Shown here: one piece after another, positions 1 to 6,029 of the stretch
Numbering within the stretch: the first letter of the stretch is position 1
Layout: every line of letters starts with the position of its first letter
Source: Bacillota bacterium
Lineage (GTDB): Bacteria > Bacillota > Sulfobacillia > Sulfobacillales > Sulfobacillaceae
Reading direction: 5' to 3'
Length of the DNA: 8,215 nucleotides
Assembly (NCBI GenBank): GCA_021820675.1
Contig: JAKADI010000032.1
Span: forward strand, 1 to 8,215
Translations under genes and position numbers: made by a program
The notes under the pieces: model-generated
Seen by the model: only the letters and a program-made list of their open reading frames with translations
Told to the model about the DNA's origin: nothing
Database searches by the model: none

Positions 1-1
1 A

Positions 2-472
2 CCTCAAATTGATATAGGAGTCGATGCCTATCTACCCGATATCTTTATTAACGTCCCCAGTGTAAAGGTGGAATTGTATAAACGGCTGGTTTCTGCCACA
101 AACTTAGACGAGATAGAAGGCTTGGCAGAAGAAATTGAGGATCGGTTTGGTCCTTTACCGATTCCTGTCATGCGCTTGTTGCAGTTATCGAGAGTGCGGG
201 TCATGGCGAAAGAACTCAAGATTGTGCAATTAAGCCATAAAACGGACCGCATCGTCCTGACAGCGTTAGCAACCACTCCTATGGGTCCCGAGGTGGTTCG
301 AAGCCTTGCCACCCGCTATCCAGGCCGGTTGGTACCTTCTCCTGCCAAAGCCCCGGAGCTGAGTATAAAGCTCCCCCTTCGGCATACTGTCGAACAGGCT
401 TTGGACGTGTCCGAAGATGTGCTCCTCACGATGAAAGGGGCTCTCGCCGGTGCGAAGCAGGAAAGTGGTTGA
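2..472 (+). CDS. mfd: Transcription-repair coupling factor Mfd, C-terminal part (5' truncated by window)
   Basis: This is the last 156 residues of Mfd, open from the window edge. Mfd is a cytoplasmic ATP-dependent translocase that removes RNA polymerase stalled at DNA lesions and recruits UvrA. The visible part begins with IDIGVDAYLPDIFI, then VELYKRLVSATNLDEIEGL and EIEDRFGPLP, which is the conserved entry to the C-terminal TRCF/D7 domain (family wording: DAYIPD, KIE-YKR, DRFG-P). D7 is the autoinhibitory UvrA-binding-surface-masking domain in known Mfd structures. The helicase motor domains lie upstream, outside the window. The stop codon lies 23 bp inside the next gene, so the lipoprotein gene is translated from overlapping mRNA and is probably co-transcribed. 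Mfd followed by a parvulin-type gene and spoVT is, from memory, a common order in clostridial spore formers. No frameshift is visible. Confidence 0.95.
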   Translation, partial: PQIDIGVDAYLPDIFINVPSVKVELYKRLVSATNLDEIEGLAEEIEDRFGPLPIPVMRLLQLSRVRVMAKELKIVQLSHKTDRIVLTALATTPMGPEVVRSLATRYPGRLVPSPAKAPELSIKLPLRHTVEQALDVSEDVLLTMKGALAGAKQESG

Positions 473-1367
473 GAAGATCATCTTGTTGATGAGTCTTATC
501 GCAATGACAGCCGGTTGCAGCAAGCGGCCTGCTGGGGTGGCGGAAGTGAACGGGAAGCCGATTACGCAAGGCCAATGGACAAACACTCTCAAGGCCAACG
601 CTCTGTTGACGGGCTCTTCCCCAAATTTCTCGCCGCGATGGACAAGATACCAGGTTAAGACCCTCGCGGATCAGATTGCGGTGATTCACTATAGTCAGAA
701 GCGGCATTGGCTATCGTCCACGAAGGCTAATCAAGAGGCCTGGGCTAATATTCGCCAGGCCTTAAGCCGTCAGCATCTCACGTTGACTCAGGCCCTTAAC
801 CGTTATCACCTGACGCGATCCGCTTTGCTGAGCTGCGTGACCCAGCAAATGTGGCTTATCGCGGCTTTTAATCAGGGAACTAAAACGGTGAAGCCTCCGT
901 CCGCGGCTCAACTGACGGGATATTACCGTACCCACCTGGCGGAATTTATGACACCGCGGACTGTTCTTGCCCGAGAAATTATTGTCAAAGATCTCCCCCA
1001 GGCCCAGCACATTCTCCGGCAATATACACAGGGGGCTCTTTTTCTAGCACTCGCCCAAAAGTATTCGTTAGACTCCCATAGTGCGCTCTCTGGAGGCGAG
1101 ATGGGATGGGTGTCGGTCCCTGCCCATTCGGCCTCCCCTACCATGCAATTCCTTGAGAGCCATAGTCCGGGACAAGAGGGTATAGTTCATATGCATTTGG
1201 GCTACGCTATCATCGATGTTCAAGCGGAGCAAGGAGGTAAGCCGTTACCGCTGGATCACACGACGCAAGCAGGCATACGAACTGCGTTGTGGAATCAAGA
1301 AAAAACACACGCGTTTGATCAGTGGTCTCAACCGATTATCCGCCAAGCTCACGTCAGAATTTTTTAA
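450..1367 (+). CDS. Parvulin-type (PrsA/SurA-like) lipoprotein, probable foldase/chaperone
   Basis: This is a 305-residue exported lipoprotein related to PrsA/SurA peptidyl-prolyl isomerases. The GTG start at 450 is chosen because AAAGGGG (434-440) precedes it by 9 nt and because it opens a signal peptide: RSRK, a hydrophobic core (KIILLMSLIAM), then lipobox TAGC with the lipidated Cys23. Residues about 28-60 (AEVNGKPITQGQW) match the SurA_N-type opening. A parvulin-like domain spans about 170-262, with FLALAQKYSLDS and GGEMGW as anchors. The two histidines usual in this fold are absent: the A-x-H-I position reads AREII (Glu176) and the GYHII position reads GYAII (Ala253). Isomerase activity is therefore doubtful and a chaperone role outside the membrane is more likely (inference). 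It overlaps the mfd 3' end by 23 bp, and a sigma-G-type promoter follows before spoVT. The fold assignment is fairly sure; the substrate is unknown. Confidence 0.82.
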   Translation: MRSRKVVEKIILLMSLIAMTAGCSKRPAGVAEVNGKPITQGQWTNTLKANALLTGSSPNFSPRWTRYQVKTLADQIAVIHYSQKRHWLSSTKANQEAWANIRQALSRQHLTLTQALNRYHLTRSALLSCVTQQMWLIAAFNQGTKTVKPPSAAQLTGYYRTHLAEFMTPRTVLAREIIVKDLPQAQHILRQYTQGALFLALAQKYSLDSHSALSGGEMGWVSVPAHSASPTMQFLESHSPGQEGIVHMHLGYAIIDVQAEQGGKPLPLDHTTQAGIRTALWNQEKTHAFDQWSQPIIRQAHVRIF

Positions 1368-1404
1368 TCACGTATTTTCTACCATCCGGTATATCTGGAA
1401 AAAA

Positions 1405-1435
1405 TGCATAAACGCTGCGGTTCGTCGATATACTA
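1405..1435 (+). promoter_or_regulatory. Sigma-G (forespore) type promoter of spoVT
   Basis: GCATA at 1406-1410 matches the GMATR -35 element, and TATACTA at 1429-1435 matches the CATNMTA -10 element at six of seven positions. The spacer is exactly 18 nt. Transcription would start near 1442, about 30 nt before the spoVT start codon. In B. subtilis spoVT is transcribed by sigma-G in the forespore, so motif and gene identity agree. Sigma-F has a similar consensus and cannot be excluded. Confidence 0.72.
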
Positions 1436-1471
1436 CCCCTAAAAGGCCGCAAGCGAAAGGAGGGCCATTAG

Positions 1472-2026
1472 TTGAAAGCTACCGGCATTGTGCGCCGAAT
1501 AGATGACTTAGGTCGTGTCGTGATACCCAAAGAAATTCGCAGAACGTTGAGGATTCGCGAGGGCGACCCCTTAGAGATTTTTGTCGACCGGGATGGAGAG
1601 GTCATTCTGAAAAAGTATTCACCGATTGGGGAATTAGGGGACTTCGCGAAGGAGTATGCGGATTCCTTATATGAGGCGGTCGGGCATATTGCATTGATTG
1701 CAGACCGGGATGCGATCATTGCGGTGGCAGGGGCCCCTAAAAAGGAATTTCTTAATAAATCGTTAGGTGCCTTGGTCGAGAAGGCCATGGAAGATCGCAA
1801 AACCCTGGCTTACAATCGTGGTGACCATAAACCGAAAGGAAGTCTTATTGGCGACGACGAGGATGACAAGTTTGTGGCGGAAGTGATTGCGCCGATAATT
1901 TCAGAAGGCGACCCGATCGGAGCGGTCATAATATGCAGTCGGGAACCTGATGTCCGCATGGGGGAAATGGAGATTAAACTGGCGGAAACTGCGGCGGGCT
2001 TCCTAGCCAAGCAGATGGAACAGTAG
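1472..2026 (+). CDS. spoVT: Stage V sporulation protein T, forespore transcription regulator
   Basis: This 184-residue protein is SpoVT (178 in B. subtilis), a DNA-binding regulator that tunes sigma-G-dependent genes in the developing forespore. Residues 1-51 form the AbrB/SpoVT swapped-hairpin DNA-binding domain (GIVRRIDDLGRVVIPKEIRR, then LRIREGDPLEIFVD). Residues about 55-180 form the GAF-like domain, from YADSLYEAVGHIALIADRD to the C-terminal helix MEIKLAETAAGFLAKQ. The TTG start is set by the strong ribosome site GAAAGGAGGG (1455-1463), 8 nt upstream, and by conservation of the MKATGIVRRID opening. A sigma-G-type promoter lies immediately upstream and a hairpin terminator follows, so it can be expressed independently of mfd. 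In B. subtilis SpoVT is both activator and repressor within the sigma-G regulon. No unusual residues were noted. Confidence 0.97.
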   Translation: MKATGIVRRIDDLGRVVIPKEIRRTLRIREGDPLEIFVDRDGEVILKKYSPIGELGDFAKEYADSLYEAVGHIALIADRDAIIAVAGAPKKEFLNKSLGALVEKAMEDRKTLAYNRGDHKPKGSLIGDDEDDKFVAEVIAPIISEGDPIGAVIICSREPDVRMGEMEIKLAETAAGFLAKQMEQ

Positions 2027-2065
2027 ATTGACCATGGCATCCCCAATTCTCATCTAATAGGAAGT

Positions 2066-2102
2066 CCGCAATGGTCACGGGATCAGATCATTGCGGTTTC
2101 TT
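2066..2102 (+). terminator. Rho-independent terminator after spoVT
   Basis: An 11-bp stem (2066-2076 with 2086-2096, one G-U pair) with a 9-nt loop is followed by TTTCTT. The outer arms are CCGCAATG and CATTGCGG. It begins 40 nt after the spoVT stop. The facing minus-strand gene ends at 2126, so the hairpin could also serve that gene, but reading in that direction it lacks a T-run. Confidence 0.7.
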
Positions 2103-2125
2103 ATGCTCTCGTTCGGTTTTCATGA

Positions 2126-2704
2126 TTATGCACCGTGAGGTGGCGCAGGGGCATTCTCCAGGTGCCACACATCGTAGCTTTGAGAGCTGCGTTGACCGAG
2201 GAAGGAAATGGGATCATAATTAAAATTAATTGCATAAACTTTCCATATGCTTGAAGGTGCGCCATGGGCGCCTGAGGGACTTAACCACATGGTGACCACT
2301 TCCGTTGTGGTCACACTCCAGTGCGGGTGGTAGATATGGGTTACCGTAAGACGATAATCGACCACCGCACGCGTTGCTGAGAGCGAATATAAGGATTTCT
2401 TGGCAATATGTATGTGTGTCGCCATTAGCTGCACGCGATTTGGGCGAACGAGTGTCGTGAGTTGCCCCGCCAGCCATTGCGTAAAGAAATCAGCTTGGCT
2501 TCCGTTCACGAGTCTTTGATTTAAAAGGCTCAGTTGGTGCGCGTTTTCCTGGGGACCCAATAGCAACTCGTCTTTGACAACCTGGTCGGAAACAGAAAAA
2601 ATTTCCTGTTTAGGGTTTTGCCAATGGGAATATCCAATCAAGCCGACAACAATCAACATGACCGCACCTATCACTAGGACAAGCCACGTTCGCTGCCGTT
2701 TCAT
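2126..2704 (-). CDS. Membrane-anchored protein of unknown function, opposite strand to the cluster
   Basis: I do not recognise this 192-residue protein. It opens with MKRQRT, followed by one strong hydrophobic segment (about residues 6-26, LVLVIGAVMLIVVGLIGY). The positive N-terminus predicts a single membrane anchor with the remaining 165 residues outside the cell or in the intermembrane space of a forespore. No lipobox or signal-peptidase site is evident. The outer part has a helical stretch (NAHQLSLLNQRLV, DFFTQWLAGQLTTL), then alternating strand-like segments (VDYRLTVTHIY, WSVTTTEVVTMWLS, SIWKVYAINFNYDP). That pattern would suit an NTF2-like alpha+beta fold, which is a guess. The start at 2704 is preferred: GGAAAGGGG lies 10 nt upstream, whereas an in-frame ATG at 2725 has no ribosome site and coincides with the predicted transcription start. 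The gene converges on spoVT and diverges from hemL, so it is its own unit inside a conserved sporulation cluster. Confidence 0.8.
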   Translation of the reverse strand: MKRQRTWLVLVIGAVMLIVVGLIGYSHWQNPKQEIFSVSDQVVKDELLLGPQENAHQLSLLNQRLVNGSQADFFTQWLAGQLTTLVRPNRVQLMATHIHIAKKSLYSLSATRAVVDYRLTVTHIYHPHWSVTTTEVVTMWLSPSGAHGAPSSIWKVYAINFNYDPISFLGQRSSQSYDVWHLENAPAPPHGA

Positions 2705-2714
2705 AGCGGGCCCG

Positions 2715-2723
2715 CCCCTTTCC
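2715..2723 (-). promoter_or_regulatory. Ribosome binding site deciding the start of the minus-strand membrane protein
   Basis: The minus strand reads GGAAAGGGG 10 nt before the ATG at 2704. The ATG at 2725 lies upstream of this site and has no ribosome site of its own, so the shorter 192-residue protein is preferred over a 199-residue form. Confidence 0.6.
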
Positions 2724-2730
2724 ATTTTTC

Positions 2731-2758
2731 AGTATAGGGATTTATGGGACAAACGCAA
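2731..2758 (-). promoter_or_regulatory. Candidate sigma-A-type promoter of the minus-strand membrane protein
   Basis: On the minus strand TATACT (2731-2736) is a five-of-six -10 element, with TTGCGT (2753-2758) as a weak three-of-six -35 element and a 16-nt spacer. Transcription would start near 2724, leaving a 20-nt leader that contains just the ribosome site. An 8-bp direct repeat, ATCCCAAA on the plus strand (2758-2765 and 2772-2779), borders and precedes the -35 element. Confidence 0.4.
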
Positions 2759-3065
2759 TCCCAAAGCTTATATCCCAAAACTGGGTTTTAGTCCTGCGGA
2801 TCATACCGTGTACACCATTCCCAAGATGGCGGATAGCGCCGGTGTTGGATCGTCATGCCGCACAACGGACTCACCAATGCCGAAAGATGAGTGACAGCCG
2901 ACAACAATCATGTTGACTTGGCGTCAGGTAGATGCGGTGCGGAAAGAAGCGTCAAAGCCTTGGCTTCCGCGCTTAAGTGATTGGCGTAAGAACATTTATG
3001 TTGCCTGACATGATGGCTCTCAGGCATGATGAAGGGAATGGGTCATCAAAGTGCAATATCATATT

Positions 3066-3071
3066 GGGAGG
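3066..3071 (+). promoter_or_regulatory. Ribosome binding site fixing the hemL start
   Basis: GGGAGG lies 7 nt before the ATG at 3079. The frame is open upstream to another ATG-like start at 2977, but that extension would place the two leader hairpins inside coding sequence and has no resemblance to the family N-terminus. Confidence 0.8.
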
Positions 3072-3078
3072 CAGATCG

Positions 3079-4374
3079 ATGGCATATGAAATAGGTGCTG
3101 AATCCAGGAAATGGTTTGACCGCGCCTTACAGGCAATACCTGGCGGAGTGAATTCGCCGGCCCGTTCATTTCGTGCGGTGGGAGGAGATCCGGCCATCGT
3201 CATGGCGCGGGGGTTCGGACCCTTTTTTGAAGACGTGGATGGGCGCCAGTATATCGATTACCTGGCGGCTTTTGGTCCCTTGGTCTTAGGCCATGCCCAT
3301 TCGCAGGTAACCCAGGCTATTTTCGATCATGTTACAAAGGGAACGCTTTGGGGGACGCCTGCCACGAAGGAAATCGAATTAGCCGAAACCCTAGTCCAGT
3401 CTATTGCCGGGCTGGAACAAGTACGCTTTACATCCACAGGAACAGAAGCAGTCATGTCGGCCATTCGGTTAGCCCGTGCGTTTACCGGACGGCAGGTGGT
3501 CATAAAATTTGAGGGCGCCTACCATGGACATAGCGACGGGATGCTGGTAAAGGCCGGATCGGGCGCGTCGACAGTGGGGACCCAAGATAGTCTAGGCGTT
3601 CCTTATGGGGTCGTGAAGGATGTGATCAGTCTGCCGTACAATGACGCTGACGCTCTGGAAGAGACCCTGGCCCATATGGGCGACCAGGTAGCCTGCGTGT
3701 TGGCCGAGCCGATTGTCGGCAATATGGGCATTGTTCCTCCGAGAGAGGGATATTTGAAGAAAATGCAGGAATTCACTCACCAAGCCGGGGCCTTACTCAT
3801 CTTTGACGAAGTGATAACTGCTTATCGGTTTCATTACGGCTCAGCATCTGCCTGGCTCGGCGTTATTCCCGACCTTTACGCGTTAGGGAAGATTATAGGC
3901 GGGGGCTTGCCCGCGGGAGCCTACGGCGGGCGATATGACGTTATGCAGTATGTGTCGCCTTTAGGGGGCGTGTTCCAAGCTGGGACATTGGCAGGGAATC
4001 CACTATCCTCTGTGGCTGGCCTGGCGACGTTAGACGTGCTGCGTACAGAGCAGCCCTATGCCCGTATGGCAGACCTCGCCCAAATTCTTGCAGAGAATAT
4101 TTTGTCCATAGCGCGTGAAGAGGGTCATCTTATTACCATCAACCGGGTTGGCTCGGCTTTCACGGTGTTTTTCCACGGTGGCGAGGTCTATGACTACACC
4201 TCCGCCCAGGGGTCGGATGCGGTCAAATTTGCGCGTTTCCATCGTTTGATGTTAGAACAGGGAATATATTTGGCTCCAAGTCGGTTCGAGGCCTGGTTTG
4301 TGTCGGCCGCTCACACGACGGCTGAGATCGACAAAACCTTGGAAGCGTGTCGCGCAAGCTTTAAGCGGCTCTAA
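3079..4374 (+). CDS. hemL: Glutamate-1-semialdehyde 2,1-aminomutase, GsaB/HemL2 type
   Basis: This 431-residue PLP enzyme converts glutamate-1-semialdehyde to 5-aminolevulinate, the committed C5-pathway precursor of tetrapyrroles, in the cytoplasm. Family blocks appear in order: PGGVNSPARSF (21-31), FTSTGTEAVMSAIRLAR (117-133), KFEGAYHGHSDG (143-154), IVGNMGIVPP (212-221), IFDEVITAYRF (241-251, the PLP-ring Asp243), and ALGKIIGGGLPAGAYGG with the Schiff-base Lys271. Length matches the family (about 430). The wording LAAFGPLVLGHAH and DEVITAYRFHYG is closer to what I remember of B. subtilis GsaB than to the hem-operon HemL (WGP, DEVMTGFR), so this is probably a second or solitary copy. No hemA, B, C or D is adjacent. 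The start at 3079 is fixed by GGGAGG 7 nt upstream. It stands alone between a long structured leader and a strong terminator, so it is probably monocistronic. Confidence 0.95.
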   Translation: MAYEIGAESRKWFDRALQAIPGGVNSPARSFRAVGGDPAIVMARGFGPFFEDVDGRQYIDYLAAFGPLVLGHAHSQVTQAIFDHVTKGTLWGTPATKEIELAETLVQSIAGLEQVRFTSTGTEAVMSAIRLARAFTGRQVVIKFEGAYHGHSDGMLVKAGSGASTVGTQDSLGVPYGVVKDVISLPYNDADALEETLAHMGDQVACVLAEPIVGNMGIVPPREGYLKKMQEFTHQAGALLIFDEVITAYRFHYGSASAWLGVIPDLYALGKIIGGGLPAGAYGGRYDVMQYVSPLGGVFQAGTLAGNPLSSVAGLATLDVLRTEQPYARMADLAQILAENILSIAREEGHLITINRVGSAFTVFFHGGEVYDYTSAQGSDAVKFARFHRLMLEQGIYLAPSRFEAWFVSAAHTTAEIDKTLEACRASFKRL

Positions 4375-4405
4375 TCCAGCTGAATTAACGATCATATGCT
4401 GAGAA

Positions 4406-4440
4406 AAGAATGAGCTCGAAAAGAGCTTGTTCTTTTTATT
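4406..4440 (+). terminator. Rho-independent terminator after hemL
   Basis: A 12-bp stem pairs 4406-4417 with 4423-4434 (AAGAATGAGCTC with GAGCTTGTTCTT, two G-U pairs) around a GAAAA loop. TTTATT follows. It separates hemL from the flippase gene, which therefore needs its own promoter or read-through. Confidence 0.85.
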
Positions 4441-4470
4441 GCCCATCACCGAATATTCTGCAGGAGGAGG

Positions 4471-4503
4471 ATGAGGATAACGATCTGGGTGATTGGACAA
4501 TGA
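4471..4503 (+). CDS. Possible 10-codon leader peptide overlapping the flippase start
   Basis: ATG at 4471 opens MRITIWVIGQ and stops at TGA 4501-4503, sharing ATGA with the flippase start at 4500. A strong purine run, AGGAGGAGG (4462-4470), directly precedes it, but the spacing from AGGAGG is only 3 nt. The geometry would suit translational coupling of the downstream gene. It could equally be chance, because the flippase has its own GGTGAT site. Confidence 0.25.
   Translation: MRITIWVIGQ
4488..4493 (+). promoter_or_regulatory. Probable ribosome binding site of the flippase gene
   Basis: GGTGAT is complementary to the ATCACC part of the 16S 3' end and lies 6 nt before ATG 4500. The stronger AGGAGGAGG at 4462-4470 is 29 nt away and too distant to serve this start directly. 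Confidence 0.5.
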
Positions 4504-6011
4504 AGAAGAGTACCTTGTGGCAAGGAGCTTTTTGGTTATCGGTCGGGGCCCTCATTTCTAAGGCGATTGGGGCTATTTACCGGATTTTTTTGCCCCGCGT
4601 CTTGGGCGAGTTCGGATTCGGGCTGTTTCAAATGGCCTATCCTTTATATGCATTGCTGTTAGCCGTGTCTGTAAATGGTATACCCACGGCATTGTCTAAA
4701 GAAACAGCAGAAAAATTGTCTCGAGGCGATTATGACTCGGCGGAACAGTTAGCGGCGTGGGCTCAAATTTTTTTGACCGCAATCGGACTCATTATGGCCA
4801 TCATGTTGGAAATATTGGCCCCCTTCGTAGCTCGTCATGTCTTTCATGAGCCGTCAGCCACTTTGTCGATTCGGGCTTTAGCTCCGGCATTAGTCTTTGT
4901 CGCTTTAGAAGCGAGCTTGCGGGGATACTTTCAAGGCCATCAAGAGATGGTGCCCACCGCTCTATCACAAATTTTGGAACAAATCTCGCGCGTGGCCGTG
5001 ATGTTCCCTTTAGCTTTATTATGGCTGCCCAAGGGCACTGCCTGGGCCGCTGCGGGAGCCACAATCGGAGCGCCGGTCGGGGCAATGATCGGGATGCTGT
5101 TTTTGTTGATGGCGCGCATGAAGAGAGGTCGGTGGGTCTTAGCAAGGCCGGTTCCTTGGGTTCCGTTGCGCCGGCTGGCGATGGTGGCCATGCCCATGTC
5201 TTTATCCGGCTTGTTGTTCCCTTTGATGTTTTTGGCTGATTCTATGTTTGTGCCCGAACAATTGGTAAGAACCGGAATGACTTTGCGGCAAGCAACCGCT
5301 CAATTCGGCCGGTTAAGCGGTGAAGCGATGCCGCTGATTAACTTGACGATGGTGGTGGGGGCGGCGCTGGCTGTGTCGCTAGTTCCTGCCATTGCCCAAG
5401 CCATGGCAGGACAAGACCAACAACTGGCCGCAAAACGGGTCAATTTGGCCGTCCACGTCATTTGGTTATTTGGCTTGCCTATGGCCGGGGGATTAATTGT
5501 CTTGGCCAAACCCCTCACCCGGCTCTTATACGGCGGGGACGGGTCGGCCCAGGCGTTACAGGTTTTGGCGGTGGGGAGCGCCATTTTGGCTATTCAACAA
5601 GTACTCGGGTCGTCCTTACAGGCCAGTGGATTTGGGTGGATACCGGTGAAAAATTTGATCTATGGGACTACCGTGAAATTTGTGCTGACGTGGTGGCTAA
5701 CGCCCTTGCCGACTTTGGGAATTCGTGGAGCGGCCATGGGAACCGTAACCGCCAGTGTGGTGACCGCCTGGTTAAATTGGAAAGATTGGAAAAAAATTGC
5801 CCATCCTTTGGAAAGCCCTTGGGCGGATGCGGCCTGGCCCTTGATAGGGACCATTGTTATGGTCATGGGCATTCAAACCTGGACCGGGTATTGCCGCCTT
5901 CCAGGACCCATTTGGCCGGTTGTTAGTGCGATAGGGGTGGGAATGGTCATTTATTTCGTATTAATGGCCGCTTTGGGGGAGTTAAATGTGTTAAAGACCT
6001 TGCGGGATTAG
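4500..6011 (+). CDS. yabM: SpoVB/YabM-family MOP flippase (polysaccharide/lipid II-type exporter)
   Basis: This 503-residue integral membrane protein belongs to the MOP superfamily, SpoVB/YabM branch, whose members move lipid-linked sugar precursors across the membrane (MurJ-like); SpoVB is needed for spore cortex formation. Hydrophobic helices run throughout, consistent with 12-14 spans, and the N-terminal part reads LISKAIGAIYRIFLPRVLGEFGFGLFQMAYPLY (18-50). Other family signatures are NGIPTALSKETAEKL (59-73), LRGYFQGHQEMVPTALSQILEQ (140-161) and AVSLVPAIAQA (291-301). Synteny (spoVT upstream, MazG, RqcP, YabP and YabQ downstream) makes it the positional counterpart of B. subtilis yabM rather than spoVB itself. 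The start at 4500 matches the family N-terminus; an upstream in-frame ATG at 4410 lies inside the hemL terminator. The actual substrate is unproven. Confidence 0.92.
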   Translation: MKKSTLWQGAFWLSVGALISKAIGAIYRIFLPRVLGEFGFGLFQMAYPLYALLLAVSVNGIPTALSKETAEKLSRGDYDSAEQLAAWAQIFLTAIGLIMAIMLEILAPFVARHVFHEPSATLSIRALAPALVFVALEASLRGYFQGHQEMVPTALSQILEQISRVAVMFPLALLWLPKGTAWAAAGATIGAPVGAMIGMLFLLMARMKRGRWVLARPVPWVPLRRLAMVAMPMSLSGLLFPLMFLADSMFVPEQLVRTGMTLRQATAQFGRLSGEAMPLINLTMVVGAALAVSLVPAIAQAMAGQDQQLAAKRVNLAVHVIWLFGLPMAGGLIVLAKPLTRLLYGGDGSAQALQVLAVGSAILAIQQVLGSSLQASGFGWIPVKNLIYGTTVKFVLTWWLTPLPTLGIRGAAMGTVTASVVTAWLNWKDWKKIAHPLESPWADAAWPLIGTIVMVMGIQTWTGYCRLPGPIWPVVSAIGVGMVIYFVLMAALGELNVLKTLRD

Positions 6012-6027
6012 GTGAAAACCCTATAAT
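6000..6027 (+). promoter_or_regulatory. Candidate upstream promoter P1 of mazG
   Basis: TATAAT (6022-6027) is a perfect -10 element. TTGCGG (6000-6005), at the end of the flippase gene, is a weak -35 at 16-nt spacing. It starts immediately after the flippase stop codon. Confidence 0.45.
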
Positions 6028-6029
6028 CT

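Larger units (their letters stand above)
2726..3078. other. 353-bp intergenic region between the divergent membrane-protein and hemL genes
   Basis: No convincing gene lies here. It holds the putative minus-strand promoter near 2731-2758 and two inverted repeats in the hemL leader. The first pairs 2936-2944 with 2965-2973 (GCGGAA/TTCCGC core); the second pairs TGCCTGA (3002-3008) with TCAGGCA (3020-3026). A perfect palindrome, CAATAT-C-ATATTG (3054-3066), abuts the ribosome site. No T-box, cobalamin or SAM riboswitch signature was recognised, and no plus-strand sigma-A promoter stands out. A 36-codon minus-strand reading frame (2801-2911) lacks a ribosome site. Confidence 0.6.

Noticed and set aside
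2801..2911. 36-codon minus-strand reading frame with plausible amino-acid composition
   Set aside because: No ribosome site, no recognised homologue and too short to stand alone; kept only as part of the repeat observation.
2913..2941. TTGACT as a -35 element for hemL
   Set aside because: No -10-like hexamer occurs at 16-18 nt downstream; the region there is GC-rich (GATGCGGTGCGG).
2977..3078. In-frame upstream extension of hemL
   Set aside because: It lacks a ribosome site, contains the leader inverted repeats, and the enzyme family begins close to the ATG at 3079, which has GGGAGG at 7 nt.
4410..4499. In-frame upstream extension of the flippase gene from ATG 4410
   Set aside because: The extension runs through the hemL terminator hairpin and T-run, has no ribosome site, and encodes an acidic stretch unlike the family N-terminus; MKKSTLWQGAFWLSVGALIS fits the family start.
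5462..5926. 154-codon plus-strand frame inside the flippase gene
   Set aside because: It lies wholly within the flippase coding region in another phase, with low-complexity Gly/Arg-rich translation typical of a shadow frame.
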